A DNA stretch of 64,000 nucleotides, from positions 301,830,516-301,894,515 of the forward strand of contig NC_080539.1 in assembly GCF_028640845.1 (NCBI RefSeq). The letters run 5' to 3'. The first letter of the stretch is position 1. Each line of letters starts with the position of its first letter. A program made the translations under genes and the position numbers. Origin of the DNA: Ahaetulla prasina (taxonomy: Eukaryota > Chordata > Lepidosauria > Squamata > Colubridae). The notes below the pieces were generated by a model. It did no database searches. It was not told where the DNA came from and saw nothing but the letters and a program-made list of their open reading frames with translations. Below are positions 36,176-46,006 of the stretch, piece by piece.

Positions 36176-36408
36176 CAGTGGTACCTTGTACTCAACTGCT
36201 TTGAAACTCATCAAATTGGTATTCAATGTATTTTTGACATAAAAAAATTGTCCTGGTACGCATCATTTAATATTCAACGCACAAGCTAGAACTTCTTAGT
36301 GTCAGGGTCTTGTGATTCACTATATTATTTTTTATGGGAAAATGTATTTGGTACACATTGTTTTTGGTACTTATCACACCTCCTGAAGCCAATTATCAAT
36401 GTACCATG
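36176..36408. mobile_element. TA-flanked MITE (Tc1/mariner-like)
   Basis: The inverted ends are CAGTGGTACCTTG on the left and CAATGTACCATG on the right, flanked by TA on both sides. The superfamily is inferred from the TA dinucleotide; no transposase. Confidence 0.65.
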
Positions 36409-36419
36409 TATTTCTAGGC

Positions 36420-36910
36420 CTGAATCAAACTGCTGTTCATTACCTATAAAAACTTACACAGCATAATACATTTAATCAAGACAGTTTGTCCGTTTGTGTT
36501 GGTACGTATAAGAAGGCCAGCACACTGACCTTTTAAGGCACATGGGATGTAGATAAGGTGAGTAGCTGTTTCCCTTTTATGGAGATCAAAAAAGTCTCAC
36601 TCTCTCATGCCCTTGGCTCAAACTAATTATGGTTTAATAAAAATGTGTTGTATTAGTTGGGGAATTGCTTTATTTGGATTTTTCTATAATTTTCAGCCTT
36701 TGTTTTGCTGTCCTTCAGGATTAAGGTAAACTAGACATGCTATAAGATGGGAAATAAATAAGATAAGATGGTGGACACAGAGAGCGATTGATAAGAAATG
36801 AAACTGAGTGAATTTAATGTTATTGCAACTTTTAAATATTTGACTACTAAGGTTTTATCTTCATAAAAGTCAACCGCTTGATTTGGAAGACTAACATACT
36901 ATTTGTGTTT
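36420..36910. other. Intron sequence just before the RGS6 exon
   Basis: No repeat recognised. It holds the pyrimidine tract and branch-point region of the downstream acceptor. Confidence 0.5.
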
Positions 36911-36920
36911 TATTTGCTAG

Positions 36921-37020
36921 ATAGAAGATATCATTACAAGAATGCAGGATGACAAAACAGGTGGCGTGCCCATTCGTACTGTCAAGAGCTTTCTGTCAAA
37001 AATCCCCAGTGTTGTCACAG
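36921..37020 (+). CDS. RGS6: RGS6 internal exon (start of DEP domain)
   Basis: RGS6 is an R7-family regulator of G-protein signalling. It pairs with Gbeta5 and speeds GTP hydrolysis on Gi/o alpha subunits; its DEP domain binds the R7BP/R9AP membrane anchors. Seen here: a pyrimidine-rich tract ending in TTTGCTAG, 100 bp of open reading, then the donor GTATGA. The frame enters in phase 0 (ATA GAA GAT) and leaves after one base of the next codon. It encodes 33 residues including [20 protein letters not shown] and the ending IPSVVT. From memory, DDKTGGV and SVVT fit RGS6, whereas RGS7 has DEKNG and SVFSG. The preceding N-terminal exon and the following exon (continuing the DEP domain with TDIVQWL) were not found in the window, consistent with the huge introns of RGS6 in other vertebrates. 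Too short to be listed as a free ORF; no damage is visible. Confidence 0.92.
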
Positions 37021-37029
37021 GTATGAACA

Positions 37030-37990
37030 TAATTGAAAGTTAACACGTTGTTTATTTGCATCCCTTATTAACGTTGCAGCTTGTGCTCACACTGTGAAGG
37101 AAATTCAAAATCTTTATCAATGGTTCTCTCCAACATTTGCCTAATCGTTCTATCTCCTCTACGCTCCCATGTAATTCTAGCTTTAATGCTGATGCTTCAA
37201 GGCCAGAAGTAAATGACTTCACTCATCAGAATGAGCAGGAGGGTTAGGAAGCACAGGAGCCTAGTTTGAGTCATTTTGAAAGAAGTATTTTATGCATCAC
37301 TATCTAAAAAACTGTGACCCTATAGAAAGGTCAGTGAATATGACTAAAATACCCAACTTCGCTAATAAGCACATATTCTTTCAATTGCTGGGCTCTGAGC
37401 AAAACTTCAAGGAAAGTGGCACAGGTAATTTTGGAGCTTCCAGGTAACTTTGAAGTAATGGACAAAATGTTTCAAATCAAAAATATTTTCAGCATAAAAC
37501 AGCTTTTTCCCACCTTCCCAGAAGTGTTAGAATGCTGTTCCAAAAAGATGTTGTTTTGATCTCAAAAAGCTTCTGAAATAGTCAGAACAGCACTGAAGTG
37601 CTTCTAGTGAAGTCAAGACAGCTATTTCCTACTCAAAATAGTATGTTTCAAAGTCAAAACCTTTGTACCCCATTGACAAGGAGGGTTGGGAACCAGCGAG
37701 GCTGAGATAGTTTCCAAGGAGAATAATTTTTGCTTCAGCAGTTGTCGGCCTCCTGGCTGCTTCTTTGGACTTGATTTTGAAGAGCAGAGTGCTATGTACA
37801 TCAATCTTCTACATAGTATGACCATTGGCACAGTTTCCTCTAGCTTCACCAACAATCACAGCCACTTGTTTTGTTTTTTCCCCCTCCTGCAATGAAAAAT
37901 TGAGCTAATTATGCTGTCGACATAGTTTTAGAAGTGACATGGAGAAAAAAATGTTGAAGGTAGTGTGGGGAAATGGTGAGTGAGGAAAGA
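37030..37990. other. Intron sequence just after the RGS6 exon
   Basis: No repeat or exon recognised. Confidence 0.5.
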
Positions 37991-37997
37991 GTTAAGT

Positions 37998-38067
37998 ATT
38001 TTATTTTATTTTATTTTATTTATTTTATTTATTTATTTGTCAAGCATATATAAGATAGCAGGTAAAA
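37998..38067 (-). mobile_element. CR1-like LINE family B, 3' end (left part of split copy)
   Basis: An (ATTTT)n/(ATTT)n run and then GTCAAGCATATATAAGATAGC, the same end as at 49872. It is cut by the hAT element that starts at 38068 and continues at 38706. Confidence 0.82.
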
Positions 38068-38318
38068 CAGGGGTGAAATCTAATTTTTTTTGCTACCGGT
38101 TCTGTGGGCATGGCTTGGTGGAGGTGTCATGTGACTGGGTGGGCGTGGCTATGTAACCATGTGACTGGGGGCGTCAAAAGACAGAAACTAACAATGTCCT
38201 GCTGGAGCAGGGTTGGACTAGATGACCTCCAGGTCACTTCCAGCCCTGGATTATCCTCTGAAGCTGCATCTATTGCCAGGTTTGTAGTCTTTCCTTCCTC
38301 TCCTTTTTCCTCCCTCCC

Positions 38319-38370
<52 letters not shown>

Positions 38371-38705
38371 TTTCTCCTTCCTTCCTTCCTTCCTTCCTTC
38401 TCTCTCTTTTTTGCCTAGCAGGCTTCAGCTTTTTTACCTTTTAAAAAATGCTTTTAAAAGTAAAAAAAAAAGCCTCTGATGATCAGGCACATCAGCTGGG
38501 ATCATCAGAGCCTTGTTTTAACCCTTTAAAAGCATTTTTAATAACCTCTTTAGCTGAACAGGTTGTTAAAAAAATGCTTTTAAAAGTAAAAAAAAAGGCT
38601 GTGACGATCGCATGGCTCAGCTGGGCATGGTGGGATCAGGGACCACCTGCCGCCATTGCTACCGGATTGGCCAATCCGGTCCAAACCGGGAGCATTTCAC
38701 CCTTG
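38068..38705 (+). mobile_element. Composite hAT MITE nested in LINE family B
   Basis: The ends CAGGGGTGAAATC and GCATTTCACCCTTG are inverted. The flanks AGGTAAAA and CGGGAAAA match at 6 of 8, and the LINE text resumes exactly across it. Inside are a CR1 3'-end fragment (38205-38258, TTGGACTAGATGACCTCC), a (CTTT)n/(CCTT)n tract (38322-38400) and a duplicated block containing ATGCTTTTAAAAGTAAAAAA (38446 and 38572). Confidence 0.85.
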
Positions 38706-39010
38706 CGGGAAAAGTATAAACATAATTTGAATATATGAAAAGAATAAGTAAAAAGGAATATTAGGACAAGGGCGGTAGGCACACTGGTGCACTTATGCAT
38801 GCCCTCTTACAGACCTCTTAGGAATGGGGTGAGGTCATCAGTAGACAGTTTAAGATTAAAGTTTTGGGGGTTTCGGAAAGAAACTACAGAGTCAGGTAGT
38901 GCATTCCAGGCATTGACCACTCTGTTACTGAAGTCATATTTTCTGCAATCGAGTTTGTATTGCATGTTCGATGTCGTAATCCTGGGCTCTGTAACAAAGT
39001 AAGAATTGAA
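38706..39010 (-). mobile_element. CR1-like LINE family B, right part of split copy
   Basis: It resumes with GTATAAACATAATTTG and the C-terminal coding region in reverse (CCTCTTAGGAATGGGGTGAG encodes TPFLRG). A close relative of 49872-50627. Confidence 0.85.
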
Positions 39011-39125
39011 ATGTGGTATTTAAGGACAGGTCTCAGGAAGAGCAAGTTCTCATGTAACTTCAATATTCTTTAGAGGTATGGACTTTTTGTAGAAGATAGC
39101 AACACCACCACTGAATCTAATTCAT

Positions 39126-39170
39126 TGAATCCAATGGGAGAATCCAATTCTCCCATTGGATTCATTGGCA
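39126..39170. repeat. Short perfect inverted repeat
   Basis: GAATCCAATGGGAGAA and TTCTCCCATTGGATTC are separated by five bases. A 16-bp-arm hairpin with no recognised family. Confidence 0.85.
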
Positions 39171-39856
39171 ACCTTGCCTTTGCATTTCAGTTTTGCAAAG
39201 TAAAATCAGTGAAAGATTGGAAGACATGAAGATAATAGAAATGGAAACTGTAGCTTTGTCCCAAATAGCTAAGAATGGCTATCAAGTTTCAGAAAATCAA
39301 AGGGCTGCCCCATCCTCTTCCAGTACTCTGTTTGAGCACCTGTCTTGGAAATTGTTTTCTCTGATTTTATTGGGTGGCTTCCAGACACATCCTTTCCATT
39401 AGGCAAGAGCTGATGAGAGAATGAAAATCTCAAGGCATTGCCAAAAGTGCAGAACCATGTTGCTGTAGTATCATAGAACGTGATCTCCGTCAGATCCATT
39501 TCATTGAAAGAGGGAGCGCAGGGCAAGAACACAGGTTCCAGTATGGAAAGGAAAGGAAGGCAAAATGCAGTCACCCATGAATCAAGACAGAGGAAAGAAG
39601 GTAGGAGAAGTTTTTGTATTTTACAAAAATTCGTATTCCATGCGGAACACAGGATAGCTCTTTATCTACAGATACAGAAAAAGAAGATCCAGTCTAAAAG
39701 CTCGGAAAAGATCAAACTAAATTGAGCCTGAACTCAGTTGGGTGCCTAGTTCTATCTTTGCTTTAATGGCTGTCAGAGGGTTGGAATGGATAAGAACATG
39801 TCCGTTGGCATTTGTAGAGAGTTCCGTTTATTTCTGTACAAGCTTAGTACAAAGTA

Positions 39857-40266
39857 CCGTATTTTTCGGATTATAAGATGCACCTGAGTACAAGACACAC
39901 CTTAGTTTTTGGGTTGGAAAATAAGAAAAAAGCTGATTGGCAGGTGGATTACTCCCTGGAGTATTGCTCCAGAATACTCCCAATCAGCTGTTCCCAGAGG
40001 TGAATTTTAGTAACAGGTTCCTTGGTTGTGAGCTCTGTTCCTAGCTTTTTTTTTTTTCTGCCTCTGAAAGCCTCCGAAACAGCTTCAGAAAAAAAGCCTC
40101 TGAAGCTCTGTTTGAGGGCTTCTTTCCTGAAGCTTCATTTCTGATGCTTTTTTCAGCCTCTGAAACCTCCGTTTGAGAAACTGGGCGGGGCTACATTTGG
40201 AGTATAAGATTTTCACCCCCTTTTTTTGGGGGGGGGAAGGTGTGTCTTATACTCCGAAAAATACGA
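39857..40266. mobile_element. TA-flanked MITE with long inverted ends
   Basis: The left end CCGTATTTTTCGGATTATAA is mirrored by the right end CTTATACTCCGAAAAATACG, with TA on both sides. The interior has GCCTCTGAA repeats and a T7/G10 run. From memory it belongs to a family widespread in reptiles; Tc1/mariner-like by its TA site. Confidence 0.75.
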
Positions 40267-40354
40267 TATATTTAGAACAGTTTTAGTGAATGTGTGTTTG
40301 TGCATGTATATGTATGTATATAGTGTATGCATGTGCGCAAACAAAAATTTCTTT

Positions 40355-40800
40355 CTCATCCCTATGGGTGGTATATGTCTTCCTCAATCTTTGGGAGTTT
40401 GAGGTTCTGCACAGTATCATAGCTGTTCCTACTACTGCACTCTTCTAGACAGAGAACTTTGATGTTGCCTGGGATCTGTTGGAACCATTTTCCCAGCTTA
40501 AGAGTCACAAATCCTCCTATCACCACTGAAACTACTTTGGCCTTTGTTTTCCCCATCTTCTCTAGTTCCTTCTTCAGACTCTGATCCTTCTCCAGTTTCT
40601 CATACTCCTTTTCCTGATATTGCTGTCACTTGGCACCACTACATCAATCATCACCATTGTCCTCTACTACCACAATGTCTGGTTGATTGGCCAGTACTTG
40701 CCTGCCTAGCCCATGTGCCGATATATACAATACAAGCTATGTGGTTGTGCCAGTCAGTGTATACTGTTCCTGTCTCTATCTTGCACCCTACCGCTATGTG
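40355..40800 (-). pseudogene. LINE ORF2 C-terminal remnant, clade unassigned
   Basis: Broken minus-strand frames read NQPDIVVVED, EYEKLEKDQSLKKELEKMGK and VVIGGFVTLKLGKWFQQIPG. This order (a DIVV motif, a charged helix, then VVIG..PKLG.WLQQIPG) is a familiar C-terminal domain of some non-LTR retrotransposon polyproteins. Stops and frameshifts abound. It runs into an LTR at 40808, and LINE-like text (MTKDQRGRLYREASE on the minus strand) resumes at about 41423. Confidence 0.55.
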
Positions 40801-40807
40801 TTGGGCT

Positions 40808-41422
40808 TGTTGTGACCTAGACCCAAGTAGTTATTACCAGACACAATCTGTCCTAAACAAACATATTTCATTAGAACAGCTGAGAATTACTTCATTCTCA
40901 GATTAGCCCAAATTAATTCCAAAACAAAATCCTTTAGAAAAAGTCCTTCGGCCTTATCACAAATCTTTGTCTTTTTTGGCACCCCGCCAAAGACTTTTCT
41001 TGGCAAGAACCCCATGAAGTTCAGAAACAGAAGGTGCCGACAAGAAACAATTGTAGCAATGTTGCTTTCCTACAAAGAACCCAAGAGCCATTGCTGCTCT
41101 TTTAAGCCTTATGGGAAGGGCCAATCATCTCCTGGCCTTATTCCCGAATCATCTTTTTTGCTTTAGCTGCTCTTGCCTTCTCGCAGCTCTTCGCATGCGT
41201 GCACTAAGAACAGGCTTCTCCTGTTCCTCTGCCTCTGCTGTCCGCCTCTGGAGGCTCTGGAATCCGCGCATCACTCCCAGATGGCCCTGGCCTCATATCT
41301 GCCTCCGACGCAGAGCCCTCGTCCGGGCCTTCCCTTGACTCCAGGACTGACCATTGTCCTCCCCATCCTCCTCACTGTCTGACTCCACTGCCAGCTCTGC
41401 AGGCTGCTGGCAGACCACAACA
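40808..41422 (-). mobile_element. Solo LTR, TGTTGTG family (copy 2)
   Basis: On the minus strand it starts TGTTGTGGTCTGCC and ends GGTCACAACA, mutually inverted ends. The 5-bp flanks are GGGCT and GGACT. A TATA-like GGCTTAAAAG lies near 41100. The first 250 bp encode an acidic stretch with SDSEEDGED, comparable with the 30218 copy. It splits a LINE remnant. Confidence 0.68.
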
Positions 41423-41559
41423 GGACTGTCTCTGAGGCCTCTCTGTACAATCTGCCCCTCTGGTCCTTTGTCATGTGGTAGATCCTTGTTCCTATGGATC
41501 TGGTGTTAATGCCTATTCTTGTGCTGTTATGATCCTCAGTGCTATCTTTTAGTCCAGCC

Positions 41560-41694
41560 CAGGGATGTCAAACTCAATTTGTCACGTCATCATCACGAGA
41601 CGCATTGTAACTTTTTTCCCCTTTGCTAAACTGGAGGTGGGCATGGCCAGCGCATGATGCATCTGTCCTGCAGTCTGCAAGTTTGACACCCCTG
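41560..41694 (+). mobile_element. hAT MITE, 'TTTGACACCCC' family (short form)
   Basis: It starts CAGGGATGTCAAACTC and ends AGTTTGACACCCCTG. The 8-bp target-site duplication GTCCAGCC (41552-41559 and 41695-41702) is exact. Confidence 0.94.
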
Positions 41695-41702
41695 GTCCAG
41701 CC

Positions 41703-42858
41703 CTTTACAGCCACTGATAGGAATGCTGTCAATATAATTTACTTGGACTTCAGTAAAGCATTTGATAAAGTAGACCATAACCTACTACTAGATAAAGTAG
41801 AAAAATGTGGGTTGGACAGCACCACCACCAGATGGATTTGTAACTGGCTGATCAACCATACTCAACTGTAGTCCTCAATGGAACTACATCCACATGGCGG
41901 GAAATATGCAGTGGAATACCCCAAGGCTCTGTTTTAGGCCCAGTACTCTTCAACATTTTCATGAATGACTTGGACAAGGGGATAGATGGGAAACTCATCA
42001 AATTTGCAGATGACACCAAGCTGGCAGGAATAGCCAACACTCCAGAAGATAGGCTCAAGTTACAGAAGAATCTTGACAGACTTGAACATTGGGTGCTATC
42101 TAACAAAATGAAATTCAACAGTGAAAAAAGTAAGGTTCTACATTTAGGCCAAAAAAACCAAAATGCACAGGTACCGTATATGTGATACCTTGCTCAATAG
42201 TAGGAACTGTGAGAGGGATCTTGGAGTCCTAGTGGACAACCATTTAGATATGAGCCAGCAGTGTGCAGCAGCTGCTAAAAAAGCCAACACAGTTCTGGGC
42301 TGCATAAACAGAGGGATAGAATCAAAATCACGTGAAGTGTTAGTGCCACTTTATAATGCCTTGGTAAGGCCACACTTGGAATACTGCATTCAGTTTTGGT
42401 CACCGCAATGTAAAAAAGATGCTGAGACTCTAGAAAGAGTGCAGAGAAGAGCAACAAAGATGATTAGGAGACTGGAGTCTAGAACATATGAAGAACGGTT
42501 GTAGGAATTGGGTATTTCTAGTTTAATAAAAAAAGAAGAACTAGGGGAGACATGATAGCAGTGTTCCAATATTTCAGGGGTTGCCACAAAGAAGAGGGAA
42601 TCGGGCTGTTCTCCAAAGCACCTGAGGGTAGAACAAGAAGCAATGGTGGAAACTGATCAAGGAAAGAAGCAACTTAGAACTAAGGAGAAATTTCCTGACA
42701 GTTAGAAACAATTAATAAGTGGAACGACTTGCCTGCAGAAATTGTGAATGCTCCAACACTGGAAATTTTTAAAGAAAATGTTGGATAACCATCTGTCTGA
42801 GATGGTGTAGGGTTTCCTGCCTGGGCAGGGAAGGCCTCCAAGGTCCCTTCCAACTGTG
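41703..42858 (+). mobile_element. CR1 LINE, 3' half including RT catalytic motif
   Basis: Successive frames encode IIYLDFSKAFDKVDHNLLLD, GIPQGSVLGPVLFNIFMNDL, FADDTKLAG (the catalytic box, FADD form), [15 protein letters not shown], and then the C-terminal part seen at 21554 ([23 protein letters not shown]). The frame breaks at about 41873, 42184 and 42504 and near the end, so it is dead. The 3' end has CCAAGGTCCCTTCCAAC and a huge (ATTAT)n tail. 5' truncated in the RT domain. Confidence 0.93.
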
Positions 42859-42859
42859 T

Positions 42860-43149
42860 TGTTATATTATATTATATTATATTATATTATATTATATTAT
42901 ATTATATTATATTATATTATATTATATTATATTATATTATATTATATTATATTATATTATATTATATTATATTAATTATATTATATTATATTATATATAT
43001 TATATTATATTATATTATATTATTATATTATATTATATTATATTATATTATATTATATTATATTATATTATATTATATTATATTATATTATATTATTATA
43101 TTATATTATATTATATTATATTATATTATATTATATTATATTATATTAT
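42860..43149. repeat. (ATTAT)n expanded CR1 tail
   Basis: About 290 bp of TTATA units with a few slips (42973, 42995, 43021, 43094). It grows from the 3' end of the CR1 copy. Opposite in orientation to the array at 21361-21553. Confidence 0.93.
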
Positions 43150-44930
43150 AGGCTGTTCAGACAAATGTTTAAAGGACTCATTAAATGCTTCCCAACAGCT
43201 AAAACAACAGCGATACAATCTTTTTTTTTTGCATTCACTGAAGATGCAGAACTCATAATCTTGGTTGTTTTGTGACCCAACCATTCAAGCAAACACTTTA
43301 AGAAAAACATGGAAGCTTAGTTTTTGTACTTATCAGTATCACTGTAACAATAAAGATTCCTAATTCTGTTATTACTATAGTCCTTAAAAGTGAACAAAAA
43401 TGTTGGTTGGCCTGTTCTAGTTTAGTGTTCCTCGGATATGATACTAACATCACTCCTTGCTGTATGATCTAACCTGGAATGTTTATGCTGGTGGTTGGGA
43501 ATGATTGGAATTGTAATCCAACTCCTTTGAAAGTCAAATTGTTTGAAAAGTCACAAAAAGAACGATGAGGTCAGGGCTCTCAAGAAGTGATATCTGAAAA
43601 TGCGCAGGTCAAAATGAAACATTCTTATGTACATTTAGCCCCCCCCCCAAAAAAAGGGAGGGGGCTGATATTCTTTCTTAACAGCTTAGTCATCACAGTT
43701 TCTTGGGAGAAAATAAAAAAGACAATAAGGTGATGGTAAGTCCTTAACTGATTGTCTTGTCTTGATAGAGAATTTAGTTGTCTGAAAACTGAGCTGTTGC
43801 AATCATCAAAATGGTAGTTGGAATAAGACTTGCTCCCCTGTTTATAAGAAGAGTTTACAAATTACTGAATTAATCAATGTTGGCAGCCAACTCAACAAAA
43901 TTTGATTAGTAACACATTTTCAAGGAGTAGCTATGTAGTCATCTGCTGCAAATGTCCTACTCTTGGATTTATTGCATTGAGCTTAAATAACCTCTGCTTC
44001 TTTCAACTGTAAATAGTTTTCTAATCACCCCTTGGATAGTCACCTGGAGGGTAGAATTTCCAATAGACTTGTTGATACAACAAAACACTTCACTCATGCA
44101 AATGTCCCATTGGGTTCAAAGAGCTCCTTCCATTGGATTCCTGCCTTGATACAGATTGTGTCTCCTTGAGATAACTTGAGTGCAAAGAAAGTGTTGTGCC
44201 TCTGAGTCTAAACTTATCAGTGAATAGCTATATATAGCAACAGAAAGGAAATGAGAAAGCAGGCAGCAATACCTCATTCAAGATTAGATCAGCTGCAATA
44301 GTGAAGGAGTTTCATGAAATCCTGGAAGTAGAATTTGTAATCTTTATAAAAAGGTAATAACCTGTATATGTGTGCACAAATAGTATGTGTATGAATATAT
44401 GTTTATGTGATATATGTGTCCACATAGATTGTATTTATATTTGTGGGTATGAAAATGAGTGTATGAATTCATACAAACAGTTTTGCATATCCTGGCTCAG
44501 TGTGGAGACAAGGAGCCACAGTTTATGCAAAATTGTTGTTATCTTAGCTTATGAAGCCAGAAATGCATGAAAACTATAAGACAAAACAAACTGATAAACC
44601 ATGGGTTGTTACTTTGGGACCATTCTCTCAGAAATGGGCTGGTGGGGGCTTACAAATGAGGAGCTATGGCGAGGTATCCTTCTGAGGGTTTCTATGAATC
44701 GGGACAGCAGCACAATGAAGATTGATGGACATGGAACATGGTTTGGTGAACAAATTCTCTCCTGTGCTCTGGATAGCTACTCCTTGTGAGAAGACTTAGG
44801 GAAATGGATTTCTTGTAGTCAATCATGGGTTGAATAGCTTGGAAGCCGAAGGATTACCAACATATTCAAAAACCACTGTGCAGCCTTTATAAACACTTCC
44901 CTAAACAAAAGCCTCACTTCCCTAAACTAT
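43150..44930. other. Unassigned intron sequence
   Basis: No exon or clear repeat recognised; the 62-66 codon frames at 44370-44789 have no familiar motifs. Confidence 0.45.
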
Positions 44931-44934
44931 TTTA

Positions 44935-45215
44935 TTTATTTATTTATTTGTCAAGTATGTATTAGATAATATATATAAGTATAAGCATGAATTGAATCCA
45001 TAAAATGAATACAATTAACGGGAACATTAGGACAGGCACGCTAGTGCTCTGATCCATGCCCCTTACAGACCTCTTAGGAATGGGGTGAGGTCAGCAGTAG
45101 CTAGTCTAAAGTTAAAATTTTGGGGGGTTTTGGAATAAAACCACAATCAGGTAGTGCATTCCAGGCATTGACCACTCTGTTGCTGAAGTCATATTTTCTG
45201 CAATGGAGTTTGGTG
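44935..45215 (-). mobile_element. CR1-like LINE family B, 3' end
   Basis: (ATTT)n tail, GTCAAGTATGTATTAGATAA, then CCTTACAGACCTCTTAGG and GTGCATTCCAGGCATTGACC, matching 49872-50200. 5' truncated after about 280 bp. Confidence 0.85.
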
Positions 45216-45219
45216 CTGT

Positions 45220-46000
45220 TTCAGAAATAATTACTTTACAACTTAACAGAGATCTTCTGATCAGCAGGAAACAATAAAGCCACTCGGTGAGTCATCTTTT
45301 TGGAATTAAAAAGAGGGAAAAATATGCTATTTTAAAAGTTTTTGTAATGGAATGGGGGGGTGACATGGGGGGGATGAGGGGAAGAGATTCTATCTACAAA
45401 ATGACCAGACAAGAGGGAGAAGAGCCCCCAATGGATTAGTGGTCAGAGGAAAAAACTTTGTAAGGACCAATGTGTACTTATAGACTTGCAAAAGGGATGT
45501 CAGCCCTTATAGGTAAAACAGACATGAAACACGATTAGATGAACTAATTCCAGTTGATTGTAATGCCACATTAACAAAATCTAGCAAGTTTGAAAGTACA
45601 AGTCTTCCCACAATTACTATTAAGTGCTTCATCCATTAGGGCATCCTGGGTTATTTTCTCTTGACCACTAAGCCACTGTAGAGTCCTGACTCTCTTGCCT
45701 AATTGTTTCCTAGGCAGCATCATTTCCCCTCATTCTCCACAGTCATCCATCTCAGATTTTGACTTAAATGCAAAAAGTTTAACAAGATTGTGATTTTAAA
45801 AAGTTTAAATGGGTAAGGAGGCAGTAATTTTAGAAAACAGAAGAAAGTTTTCTTTTTCTTTGATGAAAGTGCCTTTGAAAATATAAAATTAGCTAAACAA
45901 ACAGATTGGATATTCATGGGAATGTTAATTGTTTATTATTTTAAAATGTAGATAATTGGTAGATTTTACAAAACAATAAGATAAAAGGTAATATGAGCCA
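45220..46000. other. Unassigned intron sequence
   Basis: Contains a G-rich run near 45350; no gene recognised. Confidence 0.45.
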
Positions 46001-46006
46001 AGCTTC

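Noticed and set aside
41111..41382. Plus-strand frames of 69-75 codons
   Set aside because: Opposite strand of the solo LTR at 40808-41422.
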